From: Panax quinquefolius
Taxonomy: Eukaryota > Streptophyta > Magnoliopsida > Apiales > Araliaceae
Direction: 5' to 3'
DNA length: 64,000 bases
Assembly: GCA_020205615.1 (NCBI GenBank)
Contig: CM035173.1
Span: 46,257,117-46,321,116 of the forward strand
Both the position numbers and the translations under genes were made by a program. Below the pieces are notes generated by a model, which worked only from the letters and a program-made list of their open reading frames with translations, ran no database searches and was not told where the DNA came from. Of this stretch, positions 1 through 11,859 are shown piece after piece (position 1 is the stretch's first letter; every line of letters begins with the position of its first letter).

Positions 1-129
1 GTCAACATGATACTGTTTTGTAGAGTAAAATTCAAGAATGCTCGGAAGAATATTTCCATGAAAAGATCTTTGGATGAGCGCATGAAATATCAAGGATATT
101 CCACTAATTTCATGGAGTATAGAAGTCAA

Positions 130-590
130 AACTTTAACCAACCGAGTATAATAAAGAATGGAATAACAAAAGAAATCACCGGACATACGCGATGAAACCG
201 CACAGACAAGTTATTCCAACAGAATAATAAATAACGGAACCAGGTCAGGCAAAATTCGCACCGACATGATATTCCAATAGAATAATAAAGAATGGAATAA
301 CAACAGAAATCACCATGCATGCGATAGATCCGCATACAAACAAAAGTTATTCCAATGTAATAATAATTAATGGAACCGAAGTCGGGCATAATACGCTACT
401 GATGGCGGGATATTCCAATGAATAATAAATAACGGAACGAAGTCACGCAGAAACGCATGCACGGGATGTTCAACAATGAATAATAAAGAATGGAATAATG
501 AAGAATTTCACCATGTATGCGGTACTTCTCATGTATTAAAAGTTATTCCAACATAATGATAAAGAATGGAATAATGAAGTTCTCTTCATG
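130..590 (-). repeat. LTR sub-repeats, about 60-75 bp
   Basis: Repeated units share the core AATAATAAAGAATGGAA followed by a variable stretch containing CGCA and CATG. They are the inverted counterpart of the array at 48221-48690. Confidence 0.7.
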
Positions 591-735
591 AATACAAAAG
601 AAATAATACCCTTACCTTAGAAGAAACCTGGATATAGGAGTAGTGAAGTAGCATAATACTTTTCTTTTTTCTCTCTATAGTTTCTCTCTAGAGTTTCAAA
701 GTGAATTCGTAAGAAATAATGAAGGAATGAGCTTC

Positions 736-743
736 TATTTATA
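736..743 (-). promoter_or_regulatory. LTR TATA box (inverted)
   Basis: TATAAATA on the minus strand, in the same context (followed by GAAGCTCATT) as the TATA boxes of the two full LTRs at 48016 and 55865. It is the likely Pol II promoter core of the LTR. Confidence 0.55.
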
Positions 744-866
744 GGAGAATGGGGTGAATAAGAATTAATTCATGAACGGTCAGATTGATTTACTTTTAAA
801 GCGATTTGTCATATTGATTTACTATATAAAGATTAATAAAATATTCTAATAAAACAAAAATTTTTA

Positions 867-1310
867 AATAAAATATAATATATTCTATTTATAGTCTAAT
901 AAAATAAATAACTTTATAAAAGTATTACATTTTTATAAAAAGATTTTACTATGCAAAAAAACACTACGCAGCACTATGCAAAAACACTATGCATAATAAA
1001 ATATAATATATTCTAATTATTGTCTAATAAAACAAATAACTTTATAAAAGTATTCGCATTTTTTATATAAAAAGATTTTACTATCTAAATACTACGCAGC
1101 ATACATTATACAAACACTATGCATAATAAAATATAACATATTCTAATTATTGTCTAATAAAATAAATAACTTTATAAAAGTATTCTTTTTGTATAAAAAA
1201 AATTTACTATGCAAAACACTATACATAATAGAATATAATATATTCTATTTATAGTCTAATAAAACAAATAACTTTATAAAAGTATTCTGTTTTATATAAA
1301 AAGCTTTATG
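867..1310. repeat. Tandem array, about 100-130 bp unit, 4 copies
   Basis: Four units begin near 867, 993, 1123 and 1224. Each contains AATATATTCTA, then TAACTTTATAAAAGTATT, then TTTACTATGCAAAA-like sequence. The block is absent from the related LTRs at 46867-49874 and 54698-57742, so it is an insertion or expansion specific to this copy. Confidence 0.7.
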
Positions 1311-2089
1311 TTTTATTACATTAATAATACTAATAAAACAAAATTTATATATATAATATATATATATATAAACTTCCGTGACTTCATAAAAATACACCTC
1401 AATATATTTAACAACATTTATCATCATTATTATAATTCACAATATTAATCGACTAGGTCGTTCCCAGGAAAGAGGGGGCTTTCCAATAAGGATTTCTCCC
1501 TATTGACGCGCAATTAGGTAACCAAACCTCTCATTGGCAGAACTTCTAGACATCGTTAATATTACAAATAATAATATTAATAACTCTGTCATCTCAATTA
1601 TTGATTTAATAATATATAAAATATCGACAATAAATGAATCAAATAACGTGAGATACTATGCAACAATTACTGAAGCAATAATTGAACAAAATTGAGTGAC
1701 TTCTCACGTAAGCATCAATAATCAATACCGTGTGCTACTATGCAACCACGTATATTACTGTACTTTTACTACCGAGTAGTTTAACAATTTTAACAGTAAA
1801 ACTTCCGCCGTTATTTTCATAAAAATATTTTTGTCGTTTTCTCAATCTGATAATAATTCCGTTATGGGGTCCAACAATGATTGTGTCGTCGTACGAATAT
1901 TCCCTGTTAAAACGATTATTCCCCGACCAATCGAATATTATATAACAACTTGCATACTTTGCAAAATTTATAAATATTACCCACAACTATAACATTATAT
2001 TAAATTCATTCCATAATATTCAAAAAAATATTTTGAGAAATTTAAATCTTTATTCATAAAATCTGGGGCCTCACATCTACCGAGCACCC

Positions 2090-3925
2090 TATACTTTTTT
2101 TGTCCAAAAATACCCTTAACATTATATTTTTTGGGTCGTTCGTGCCCCTACCGTTAACAGAAGACAAACGGGATTAAAATTTCGCTGACATGGCTGACAC
2201 ATCGAGGCTTAAAGGCAGAAGGTTCAAAAATGCTCCTGACACGTGTAAATATGTTATTTAATCAAAACAAAAAATACTAAAATTCAAAAAAAAAAAGCAT
2301 AATATATTTACATCATTTAATCAAAATATTAAAATTCAAATTATTTTGTTAACTAATCAAAATAACTAATTAAATAAAACAAGTTGTATAACATATTTAC
2401 ATCATTTAATCAAAATACTAAAATTCAAAACATAACATATTTACATCAAATAATAATTAAAAAAAAACAAAATACTAATTAAAAAAATACTAAAATACTA
2501 AAAAAATCAAATTAAAAAAAATAATAAAATACTAAAATTCAAATTATTTTGTTAATTAATCAAAATAACAAAAATTCAAATTACATCATTAAAATACTAA
2601 AATCATAATACTAAATACTAATTGATATAAATTTTTAAATTACTAAAATCATAATACTAAATAATATTTTAAAATCCAAAATACTAAATAACGTTATACA
2701 ACTAATTGATATAATATTTTAATGTTAATATTCAAAATACTAAATAACGTTATCAATTTTTTTAACGCTAATATTTTTAATATTACTAAATAACGTTATC
2801 GAAATTAACGTTGAATATTACAAAATTAACGTTAATATTTTTAAAATTTAAAATTCAAAAATTCAACTAATTCAAAATTTCAAAATAATTAACGTTAATT
2901 CAACTAAAATCATCAAAAAAAAATAATTAACGTTAATATTTTTTACTAAATAAAGTTAATTATTTTGAATTAGTTGAATTATTGAATATTTTTAAAATTT
3001 AACTAAATAATATTTTTAAAATTAACTAATTACATCATCAAAAAATATTAACGTTTTTTAACATATCAACTAATATTAAAATATATTAACGTTTTTTAAT
3101 ATCAAAAAATATTAATAAAATATTAACATTTTTAATATAAAAAATATTAATGTTTTTTAATATTTTTAATATAAAAAATTTACGTTTTTTAAAAAAAATA
3201 AAATATTTTATATTTTTATATCAAAAAATATTAATATTTTAATATTAACCTCATATCAAAAAATTTAATATTTTAAAATATTAACATTTTTAATATCAAA
3301 AAGTTAATAAAATATTAAAAATATTAACGATTTTTAATATCAAAAAGTTAATAAAATATTAAAAAATATTAATGTTTTTAATATCAAAAAATATTAACGT
3401 TTTTAATATTTTTTTAATATTAGTTGATATGTTAAAAACCGTTAATATTTTGATAACGTTAAAATTAGTATCCCAACACTAAATATGCAGTTATTTTGAT
3501 ACTAATTAATAACGTATTTTGATAACGTTAAAATCAATTATATATTAACGTTAAAAATTGATAACGTTATTTAGTAATATTCAAAATTAGTAACTTTTTT
3601 TAATTAGTATTTGATGTAAATATGTTATTTAAATTTTAGTATTTTAATTAAATGATGTAAATATGTTATACAATTTATTTTATTTAATTAGTTGTTTTGA
3701 TTAGTTAACAAAATAATTTTAATTTTAGTATTTTAATTAAATTATGTAAATATGTTATGCTTTTTTTATTTTGAATTTTATTATTTTTTGTTTTGATTAA
3801 ATGACATATTTATATGTGTCAGAGGTATTTTTGAACCTTCCCCTTTAAGCCTCCATGTATCAGCCACATTAGCGAAATTTTAACCCCGTTTGTCTTCTGT
3901 TAACGGCAGGGGTAGGCAGACATCG
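2090..3925. mobile_element. Long AT-rich foldback (inverted-repeat) element
   Basis: The sequence at about 2140-2290 (CCGTTAACAGAAGACAAACG and what follows) reappears in reverse complement at about 3780-3920, including the blocks around CTGACA, GGCTTAAAGG and TTCAAAAAT. The interior is almost pure A/T with many AACGTTA motifs and also folds back on itself. It encodes no protein. The layout fits a non-autonomous DNA transposon with long terminal inverted repeats (Mutator-like or foldback type). I could not fix the outer ends or a target-site duplication. Confidence 0.65.
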
Positions 3926-6918
3926 CGAATAAAAATCAGGACAATTTTTAACGTTCTCCCAAAAACTAATTGATTCAGGTTGTAGAGAATTGAATTTTGA
4001 ACAACTTTTGTATACGACTCAAAGTGAAAAGAGGTGAGGAAGATGTGCTGAAGTGTCGCCGGAAAATGTCGCCGTCTGTAATGGCAACTTCATCTTCTCG
4101 GGCCAACAACTTCCTCAAAACTTCATCATTTTGATTGATTCTGAACTCTATTCCATACAAAATTTCGTAAGGAATCCAAATTTAAAATTTGTTTTGAGAA
4201 AAACTATCATTTAGATGTCAAAAAATTAAAATTACAGTAAGCCTACAAATTTTCCGATGGTGACTATTTTTCTTGGTCAATCTTCTCCATTTTTCATTGT
4301 TTGAGTCTCATTTTTGTTGGGTTTTGTTTCTAGGTGAATGAGATAGTTTCTAAACAACTTATGCAGAATCAAAGGAGTCAAAATAAGGCTAGAAATTGAA
4401 TTTTTCAAAACTGCTAATGTTTTGTGTTCTTGAGCACTGACAGATAATCAAACTCGATTTCCGGTGTAATGACTTGACCAAATGGACTCGTTTTTGTTTC
4501 TATAGTTTCCTGGAAAGATTGGCTATAACATTGAACAAAAAGACTCTACGATTGGAAGATAAGTTTTTGGCGCTTTAAAACGGTTTGATTTTTAAACTTC
4601 TAAACTTGATTCTAACTGACCAGATCACTTTAAAACTTACCCATAAACAAATATATATATTAACGATAAGATTCGTCCACACGCTTCAATTACCAAAAAT
4701 ACATCAAATTCAGAAACGAAGTCACACCAAAAAACGAAATCACACCAAAAGTTGACCGCCGGGATAGCTTAATGCTAAAATAAAGTTGTACACCTTCTCT
4801 CCAAGCCCTTCCCGAATAAGATTGTTAAGATACTTTGGTCGGATTAAAGTCAATCTTCTTAATTAGAGTTTGGAATCAAATATAATTAGGAATTTTAGAT
4901 TCTTTAAAATCATTGACTGTGCCCAAACATGTTTCTAGGCAAGATAAAATTCCTTCACGTGACTATGGCCTACCATATCATCCGTGACTAAATATTCAAG
5001 CCCCAACAATATGTAATAAAGCCTATAAAGCTAATTATAGGCTTAGAAACAATGCCAGCAGCTGGTGCTAGTTTTGATTAATCACCTATCTATGAAACCT
5101 AGCTAAACATGTTTGATCAATATTTCTCCAACACACAAGCAGCTTTGTAGTTTGATTTGTAATCTAACAAATATGTTTGAGGGTTGGTTAGTCATCTAGA
5201 TCAATTCGATCGACAGCTTCAACTTTAGTGTATTTGCAGATTACAAGTTGTTTACCAGCTTGTTTGAAGAAGACGATGGTGTCATGTGGATATCATTAAT
5301 CTCAACGTATTGTGCATTTCTTGTGGACACTTGTGCATAATCTAATAGATTTGTTCATATTTTTTAGTATCTTGTGCGTTATTCAATATGTTTGTGCTAC
5401 CAAACACTATCTTGTGCATAGTCAATATGTTTTGTGCTGGCCGGCGAATACATCTTTGTGCATTTTATAGGTATTAGAGTAGAATGATCATAGCACAACA
5501 AAGTTAGACTTTTAAATCCTATGTTAGGGGCATTTGGGTCTTTGAACTCTAATCGTACTGTTCCGATTTAATAACTCTTTTATTATTTATTATTCTCTTA
5601 AACATAGTTTATTAAGGTTAAGGGTGTACGTAAATGATTATTGAGTTATTCAGATTTAGTTCACAAAAATTTATTCACTATAAAATAAGGTTTGATTGAA
5701 ATATTTAACTACCAGCTGAAAGACAATCTCGAATCGAAAAGCCTACGAAAGCGGTTTGAGCTTTTCGAACGAATATGATCCAAAGTATCGATAGAAAATT
5801 TACAATTTGAAGAGGTTCGAGTAATTTATCGAATTTTAAAATTTGTTCATATTTAACTAATTTATATTTCGAGTCGAGCGAATCGATTAGTCGAACGAGT
5901 ATGAATTGAGCCAAACTACAGCCTTAGTTAAGGTATTAAGAACAAAATATCACACCATACACCCAAACACTACCCCAAACTGATCCAAATTCTAAAGCCA
6001 GTAAGTATCCATTACGATCGAGATTTCCTTCTATAAAGATTGTTCGAGTGGGAGATGCTGTGGCAGGACCCGAAGGTAAAAGAGACTTGGTGGAGAATGG
6101 AGAGATTGTTTGGTGGTCTTGGGGAGAACCCAGATGGGATAAGTTAGTTTTGGTTTTAGGGGATTTCATGATTTGATTAGCTTCTTGGTTTTGATTTTTA
6201 TGGGTTATGGGTTTTGGTTTCGACCGATTATATAATTGTGTCTACTCATAACAAAGAATTTACAAGAAGTGAACCATCATAAGCAAGTATAATTAAACAG
6301 AATTGATTCAAGAAGTAATCTTAAGATACATTATAAAAACGGTAAAAAGACATTTTTAGTCCTTATACTCTTACTTTAGTTTCAATTTAATCCTTATATA
6401 ATTTTTTAAAATAATTGTCTGTGTAAAATTTAGTAGGTGACCAATGTGATGCCTAGTGTGTGAGACGTAACGTGGAAATAAAAAAAAAAAATGTGACCAA
6501 AAATAATCCAGATCCACGTAAAAAATAAGGGTAAAGAAGTCATTTCCATTTTTCCTCTTATTTCCTTCCTATTCCCTGTTTTCATTCTCTTTCAAAATGA
6601 ATAAACAAGAGTAGAATAATAAATAGGGATTTGAATTATGATTTATTCGGATTCCCATTTCCTATTTCTTTCCCGGATTCGATTAGAATGAAGTGAACTC
6701 ATGGTAAGTTCACTTTATCTTTCAATCTGATGTTGATAATACGCGGGGCGAGAGGTTGATCTCCACCACTGCGTGTTAGCATTTGTATTAGACGGCCATA
6801 ATAAAGAACTTCTGGTGAAGTGAACTTCATGTTAACCACTCTCTTCCTTCCCATTTCCTGTTTTCCTTCCCAATACCGGATTCCTTCTCTTCTTTCTCTG
6901 ACCTTTCTCTACTCACTC
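3926..6918. other. Intergenic DNA, no supported gene
   Basis: Only short open frames occur and none is recognisable. A degenerate repeat of CTTGTGCAT / ATATGTTTTGTGC lies at about 5320-5460. The stretch at about 5690-5925, rich in TCGAA/CGAG motifs, looks like a dispersed repeat. A 77-codon minus-strand frame at 5936-6169 is Ser/Thr/Pro-rich and has no family signature. I see nothing else. Confidence 0.5.
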
Positions 6919-7083
6919 TTATGTTACGTCTGGATAATGAGGGTGAGAATGGAACGAATCATTCATATTAAATAAAAAATTGTGTTTTTTAAGGGAGGGA
7001 GAGCATGGAATAACTCATTCCAACTAAAATGGACTGAATCATTTCACTCTTCATTTCATTCCTTCAATCCAAACATAGCATTA
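6919..7083. mobile_element. Small MITE, about 165 bp
   Basis: The left end TTATGTTACGTCTGGATAAT is an imperfect inverted match of the right end (TTAATGCTATGTTTGGATTG on the minus strand). TTA is present at both edges, as expected for a PIF/Harbinger (Tourist-like) target duplication. The interior is rich in GGAATGA/TCATTCC inverted words and has no coding capacity. Confidence 0.55.
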
Positions 7084-7104
7084 AGGAAAAAAACTTAAAC
7101 AGTA

Positions 7105-7337
7105 CGATTCCATCTTCCTTCTTCTCCAATTGCACTTCATTGAAATCTATATTGGTAATTGGCAAAAATCTATGGACCTTCAATTTGTATATAATCAATT
7201 TGTAGGAGAAATACCCTTCTCATTAAACAATGCTTCTCACATGTATAATTTGTATTTGGGATACAATCTTCTTGAATTGCCTACTCAGCAAATAGCAGGG
7301 CTACCAAATATTAGCTATTTTACAAGGGAAAAGATGT
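7105..7337 (+). pseudogene. Leucine-rich-repeat protein fragment
   Basis: Translation gives LRR-like text with the repeat signature (NQFVGEIPFSLNNASHMYNL, then LYLGYNLLELPTQQIAGLPN), the N-x-F-x-G-x-I-P core of plant extracellular LRRs. Bases 7105-7150 continue the repeat in another frame (NCTSLKS), so there is a frameshift near 7150. About two repeats survive, with no signal peptide, transmembrane segment or kinase domain. The likely source is an LRR receptor-like protein or kinase gene. It is an isolated relic and could be a fragment carried by a transposon. Confidence 0.5.
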
Positions 7338-7403
7338 AAATAAGTTGTAAATAAAAGAATTCTAGTTGCGAGGAGAGAGTCAGGGAAAAGATGTAAATTA
7401 GGG

Positions 7404-7522
7404 AAATTGATATTTTACAAGAGAAATTGATATTTTCACAAACATGAATGTGGATCCCGTTTACTATTCATGCGAGAGGAGGCTTGTGAAAATATCAATT
7501 TTTCTTGTGAAAATATCAATTT
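7404..7522. repeat. Nested double hairpin
   Basis: The perfect 18-bp inverted pair AAATTGATATTTTCACAA (7424-7441) and its complement (7484-7501) sits inside a second, near-identical inverted pair (7404-7421 and 7504-7522). The loop is about 42 bp. It could be a tiny MITE or a hairpin duplicated outward. Confidence 0.6.
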
Positions 7523-8120
7523 TCTAAATTAGAAAAAAATAAGAAAAATAAAAAAGACCCATTTGCCCCTCATTTTTCCCATGGATATAGAGTATTTAGC
7601 TACATGAAAATGAAAAAGTTAATGTGTTTGTCGAGTTGTAAGTATTGAGCCACTGTACTTTAAAAAAATATAATTGGCCCACTGTGTTTTTTAAAACTTC
7701 TTAATTGAGTCATTCCGTCCAATTTCTTGGACGGACGTCAAATAATTTATCACATTTTCATATGTGGTTTTTCAAAAAGAAAAGAAAAAAGACACATAAT
7801 TTCTGATGTGTCTAACTTGACTAATGAGTTGGTTCCAAGTAAATTGAGCGGGAGATTAATGCTTAAACATAAAACAAATTTATAAATGAAACATAATCTA
7901 TAATATAAAAGAGAGCAGAGAGAGAAAATAGATAAACGTCTCATCCAAGTTCACGTCATCAGCTCTCTCTCTCTCTCTCTCTCTGTTCTTACTCAAATTT
8001 GAGCTTCACGTCATCTGACCTTCCTCCTTATTCAAATTTTAAACCTTTTTTCTCTGTTCTTACACTCACAGCTCTCATACCTCTCAACTCCCCTAATCTC
8101 TTATCTCTCATACCCAGCCC
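7523..8120. other. Left flank of the Tat element
   Basis: No gene is seen. It contains an A-rich stretch, a short palindrome near 7717-7736 (CCGTCCAATTTCTTGGACGG) and CT-rich DNA leading up to the element's end. The last five bases are AGCCC. Confidence 0.5.
7963..7984. repeat. (CT)11 microsatellite
   Basis: Uninterrupted CT dinucleotides just outside the Tat element. Confidence 0.9.
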
Positions 8121-9040
8121 TGTCGACGTCAGAATTTTTGAGTGTCCCTTTTCGTTACTTGTTCTTTGGTGTTCTCATGTTAATGTGAGATTTGTTTGAA
8201 AAAACAAGTGAAAAAGATCCGACATGTATAATGTCGACGATTGGACTTTAAGAGTCGCCAACAGTTGGTGTATTTAATGGTTACTAACGCGAACGAAAAG
8301 GCTTGCACATTGACCCAGTGATTTGACACTGCTAAACGGGTCTGTGAAACCGAGATTTATTTTGGGTCCGGGGGCTTGATTATGCGGAGGGAAGGTGTTA
8401 GGCACCTCCCGAAATCCGTGTTACCATGGTGACCGCCACTTTTCAAAGAAATTGTTATATGAATGTGTGTGTGTGTGTGTGTGTGGATCAATGTGCAATT
8501 ATTTGGAAGTAGTGATGTACCTCGTTCGCACCTATATACATAGGATTTGAATTTATAGAAAAATTCAGTTTTAAACAATATATGGCAATGATGTTTTGTA
8601 AAAGAGATTTTTTCAAACCCTGTGCTCAATAGTAATTGAGGCCTTTGATACTTCTATTTTATTATTAAATGTCCGGCTTGTTTGCTTTTATTTTCGAGAT
8701 GCGAAGCATTCTCAAGAAAATAATACAAAGAAGATCTTAGAACTCCTCATAGTAGCACAAATGACCATCTAAGGAAATTCGAACATTGTAAAATAATGTA
8801 CAAAGTCGCTTATAATTTGAAAAATGTCCATCATGGGAACCGAATCTAGATTCAGTAAACTGAACCTGTGATCACATGATTTCTAGGCTCACATGCTGCT
8901 GCAATTTGTATGGAAAATAGTAAGCAGTTATATATATAAAAACTGTAAATATATATATACAGACATGATCAACCACCACGAAATAACTCCATGGGGGATC
9001 GGAAATGCAAATATATAAAAGCGGTAAATATATATATATG

Positions 9041-9213
9041 GACATGATCAACCGCCACGAAGTAAACTCCAGGCGGGACGAAATGTAAATAAAGCTATAA
9101 AAGCGATCAACTGTCACAAAGTAAACTCCAGGCAGGACAAAATGTAAATAAAGCTGTAAAAGCGATCAACTGCCACGAAGTAAACTCCAGGCAGGACAAA
9201 ATGTAAATAAAGC
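9041..9213. repeat. 59-bp tandem repeat in Tat LTR
   Basis: The unit contains GCGATCAACTGCCACGAAGT and GGACAAAATGTAAATAAAGC. Starts at 9091, 9150 and 9209 give an exact 59-bp period, and a more diverged unit precedes them. The corresponding array in the other LTR is at about 44290-44480. Confidence 0.8.
9209..9213. repeat. Target-site duplication AAAGC (left copy)
   Basis: AAAGC immediately precedes the TG of the inserted LTR and recurs at 17632-17636. The sister Tat LTR shows an unoccupied equivalent near 44451-44462. Confidence 0.9.
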
Positions 9214-10419
9214 TGTAAAACCCCGACTTTTATAAAATAAAAGTCTAATTTAATTTATGATTATTATTTTAAAATTTAAAAATGTAAACTTGTTAAATGG
9301 TCAAATGAACAATTAATCGGATAAATGAGCTAATAAAAAGGGGAAAGTGAAGTAATGAAATGTTGATAATATAGAAGAAAGAAAGTAAGTGGGAAATGGT
9401 GGGGGAAATAATTGTGGAAGAAATGCTGATTTTCTATATGCTCCAAACTTTTCATAATTCATCCAACAAAGCCTTTTATGATTGGTGAATTTTCAAATGT
9501 TAGGCAAGTGTGGGGTGAAGGTGTTGGCTAACTTATTAGCCTACTAAGGCAATTATCAACCTTTTCTTCATTTGATACTCCGGTAGCCCATGTTGAAGAG
9601 AGAGAAAAAGAAGAGGATAGGGAGGAAATGAGGGAAAGGAAAAAGAGAGCAAAAATTATACTTCCTCCCACCTCAATTTCTCCTGCAACGAAATTAGCAG
9701 AAAATAGAGAGAGAGAGATAAAAGAGAAGATCCATCAGCCCTCTCCCTCATTCCATCCTCTCGTAGCCATGTTCAGGAGAAGAAAGAGGAAGAAAGAAGA
9801 AGATGAAACCATGGAAGCATGATGGTAGAATATAAACTCAAAAGGTAAAACCAAAACTTTTCATCTCTTTAATTTTTCTAAGAGTTTGATTTGTTGAAAG
9901 TTGGGTTATAGAGGATCATAATGGATCCAAAGTAATAAGGAAGAATATGATAAAGATTTTATGTTTAATCCATGTCATAATAGAATTTAAGATCAAAAAG
10001 TTGGGCATATGTTTGAGGATGAACAAAAGTTATGTTGAGGACTTAAATCAAACTTGTAAAAGTGTTGATGGTTGATCAATGCGTAAAATCTGAGGAGGAG
10101 GATCTATAGATTAAGAAGTTATGGAAATATTCCAATTTGAATGGACTAAAAATGATTTAAATCGAAGTAGTGGTGAAAGTTTTCGTAAAACATGTTAAGC
10201 GATGAAAAACTTAGTCTTGGGGGACTTTTGAGCCAACTTTCTGAATAATTATTGAATTTGAAAAATTATACAATCATGGGGGTTATGTAGAGCATGTTAT
10301 AAGCTTTCCATAGCCTCGAAAATGGACTAATTTCGATAACGGATGAAGAAGTTATGGAAATTTGAAGTATGTGTGTCAAAAGTTGCAAAATCTGGAAAAT
10401 TGGAGTTAAGTGTCAAGGG

Positions 10420-10515
10420 TCAAGCGCCTAGGCGCTAGGCTCGGCGCTTAGATTCTGTTATTGGGCGCCTAGGCGCTTGCCCAAGGCCAAATTTGGGCGC
10501 CTAGGCGCTGGTCAA
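10420..10515. repeat. Triple GC palindrome GCGCCTAGGCGC
   Basis: Three copies of the 12-bp perfect palindrome GCGCCTAGGCGC occur within about 90 bp, with related GGCGCTTAG words between them, in an otherwise AT-rich LTR. The 3' LTR repeats the block at about 14795-14885. Confidence 0.85.
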
Positions 10516-11354
10516 GTGTTAAGCCAAAATCTGTCCGGACGTCCTTTAGTAAATTAAGCATAACCTTTTCATACGAACTCCGATTGAGGAGATTCAAGAT
10601 GATCCGGAACGAGGACGAATAGACCTACAATGTTTGTTCTTTAAGTGTTTAAATTTGAGGTCGTTAGAAGGGGTCAAAATGGTTATCTTTGCGACTGTTG
10701 TGTTTTGGAGACAATCGAGGAGGGCGTCGAGGGCATGCACGTATGCAACGTGTAATGTTTTCGACGATAAAGGATGTTGTTCTAAGTTGTAAAACATGAA
10801 CATTATTAAATATAATTATATTATGCAAAGACAACTTAAATGAATAATGAATTATTAGTTGATGTATATCTTATTCGAGATAATTATGATTTGATGTTGA
10901 TCCTTACTTTTAATAGAATTTAAATTGTTTATAAGTAAGGTATTGATTTGATTCTTACGTAAGAAGTCACTTGGTATTTATTTCAATAATTGTCACGTGA
11001 GTTATTACACGTTGACTCATATTATTTTATATGATATAATTAAACTAGTTGGCGTTATTGAAAGTCTATGTTAATAATTATGGTTCAAAGATGTGTAAAA
11101 GGGTATTGATTAAAGATAAGTATGATATACTGGATGTTTGTTCAATTATTTTCTTTTACAAAAGTAAGTTAAGCGAGGACTTGCCAACACTTTACTTTTC
11201 TAAAAGTAGTGCGGACCACAACTCAATTATTTTTAAAATGTGTACAAGTTGGTTTAATTTTCTCCGTGGGACCATAAATTCCACTACCATTATTATATAC
11301 CTCATTTGGTTATTTTGTCAAAGCAGATGTGCTAGTTGTTTACTAAATTTTAAG

Positions 11355-11362
11355 TATAAATA
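11355..11362 (+). promoter_or_regulatory. LTR TATA box
   Basis: TATAAATA followed by GGTTGGCC; the identical motif in the 3' LTR is at 15723-15730. It is the probable core promoter. Confidence 0.55.
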
Positions 11363-11859
11363 GGTTGGCCGATTGAGCAACTAAACACACACCATCACTA
11401 TACTAAAAATATAGAATTCTTTGACTACAATATTGTGAGTATTTCTATTGAGTGTAATGTTACTCCAAGTGTAGATAAGCAATGCAAGCATTGTTTATGT
11501 TGATCAATTTCACAGAAAGCAGAATCAGATCACATGCTAAGGTAAGGGATATCATTATTGTGGTAAGGAGGTATCATTTTTATGGCAAATAGAATATCAT
11601 TTTATTTCATACTCCAGATTATGGTAAGATATTATTATTCATTTATTCAGTTTATCATTAAATGGTGAAAAGTCCTAAAAGGATTAGAATATCCTTAATA
11701 GTTTGTGCTTCATTTATTATTATGTTATCAATTTGGACTCTAGATAATTAAGTTGAAAATCATTAAGATCTATGTTATCTTATTATTATGATGATTTATG
11801 TTTATTCATTATATATATCATTGTCATCATTCTCATGCTTATATTGTGTTGAAAGTCGT

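Larger units (their letters stand above)
1..2075 (-). mobile_element. Partial inverted LTR, Tekay-type family (truncated by window edge)
   Basis: Read on the minus strand this matches the LTR of the chromovirus at 46867-57742. The LTR begins at 2075 (minus-strand TGTGAGGCCCC) and runs left. The bases at 1-130 match the 48840-48980 part of that LTR in reverse complement. No purine tract lies to the right of 2075, so this is an outer 5' end and not a 3' LTR joined to an internal region. The rest of the element, or of a solo LTR, is outside the window. It is more diverged from the other copies than they are from each other and carries an extra tandem block (867-1310). Confidence 0.8.
8121..9213 (-). 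repeat. Tat 3' LTR, left portion
   Basis: Homologous to 43355 to about 44458. It starts with TGTCGACGTC and includes a (GT)n tract at 8463-8484 and the beginning of a 59-bp tandem array. It is interrupted at 9213 by the Tekay-type derivative and continues at 17632. This is the U5-side end, because transcription runs leftwards. Confidence 0.8.

Noticed and set aside
5936..6169. 77-codon minus frame, Ser/Thr/Pro-rich
   Set aside because: No domain, homology signal or splice context that I can see.
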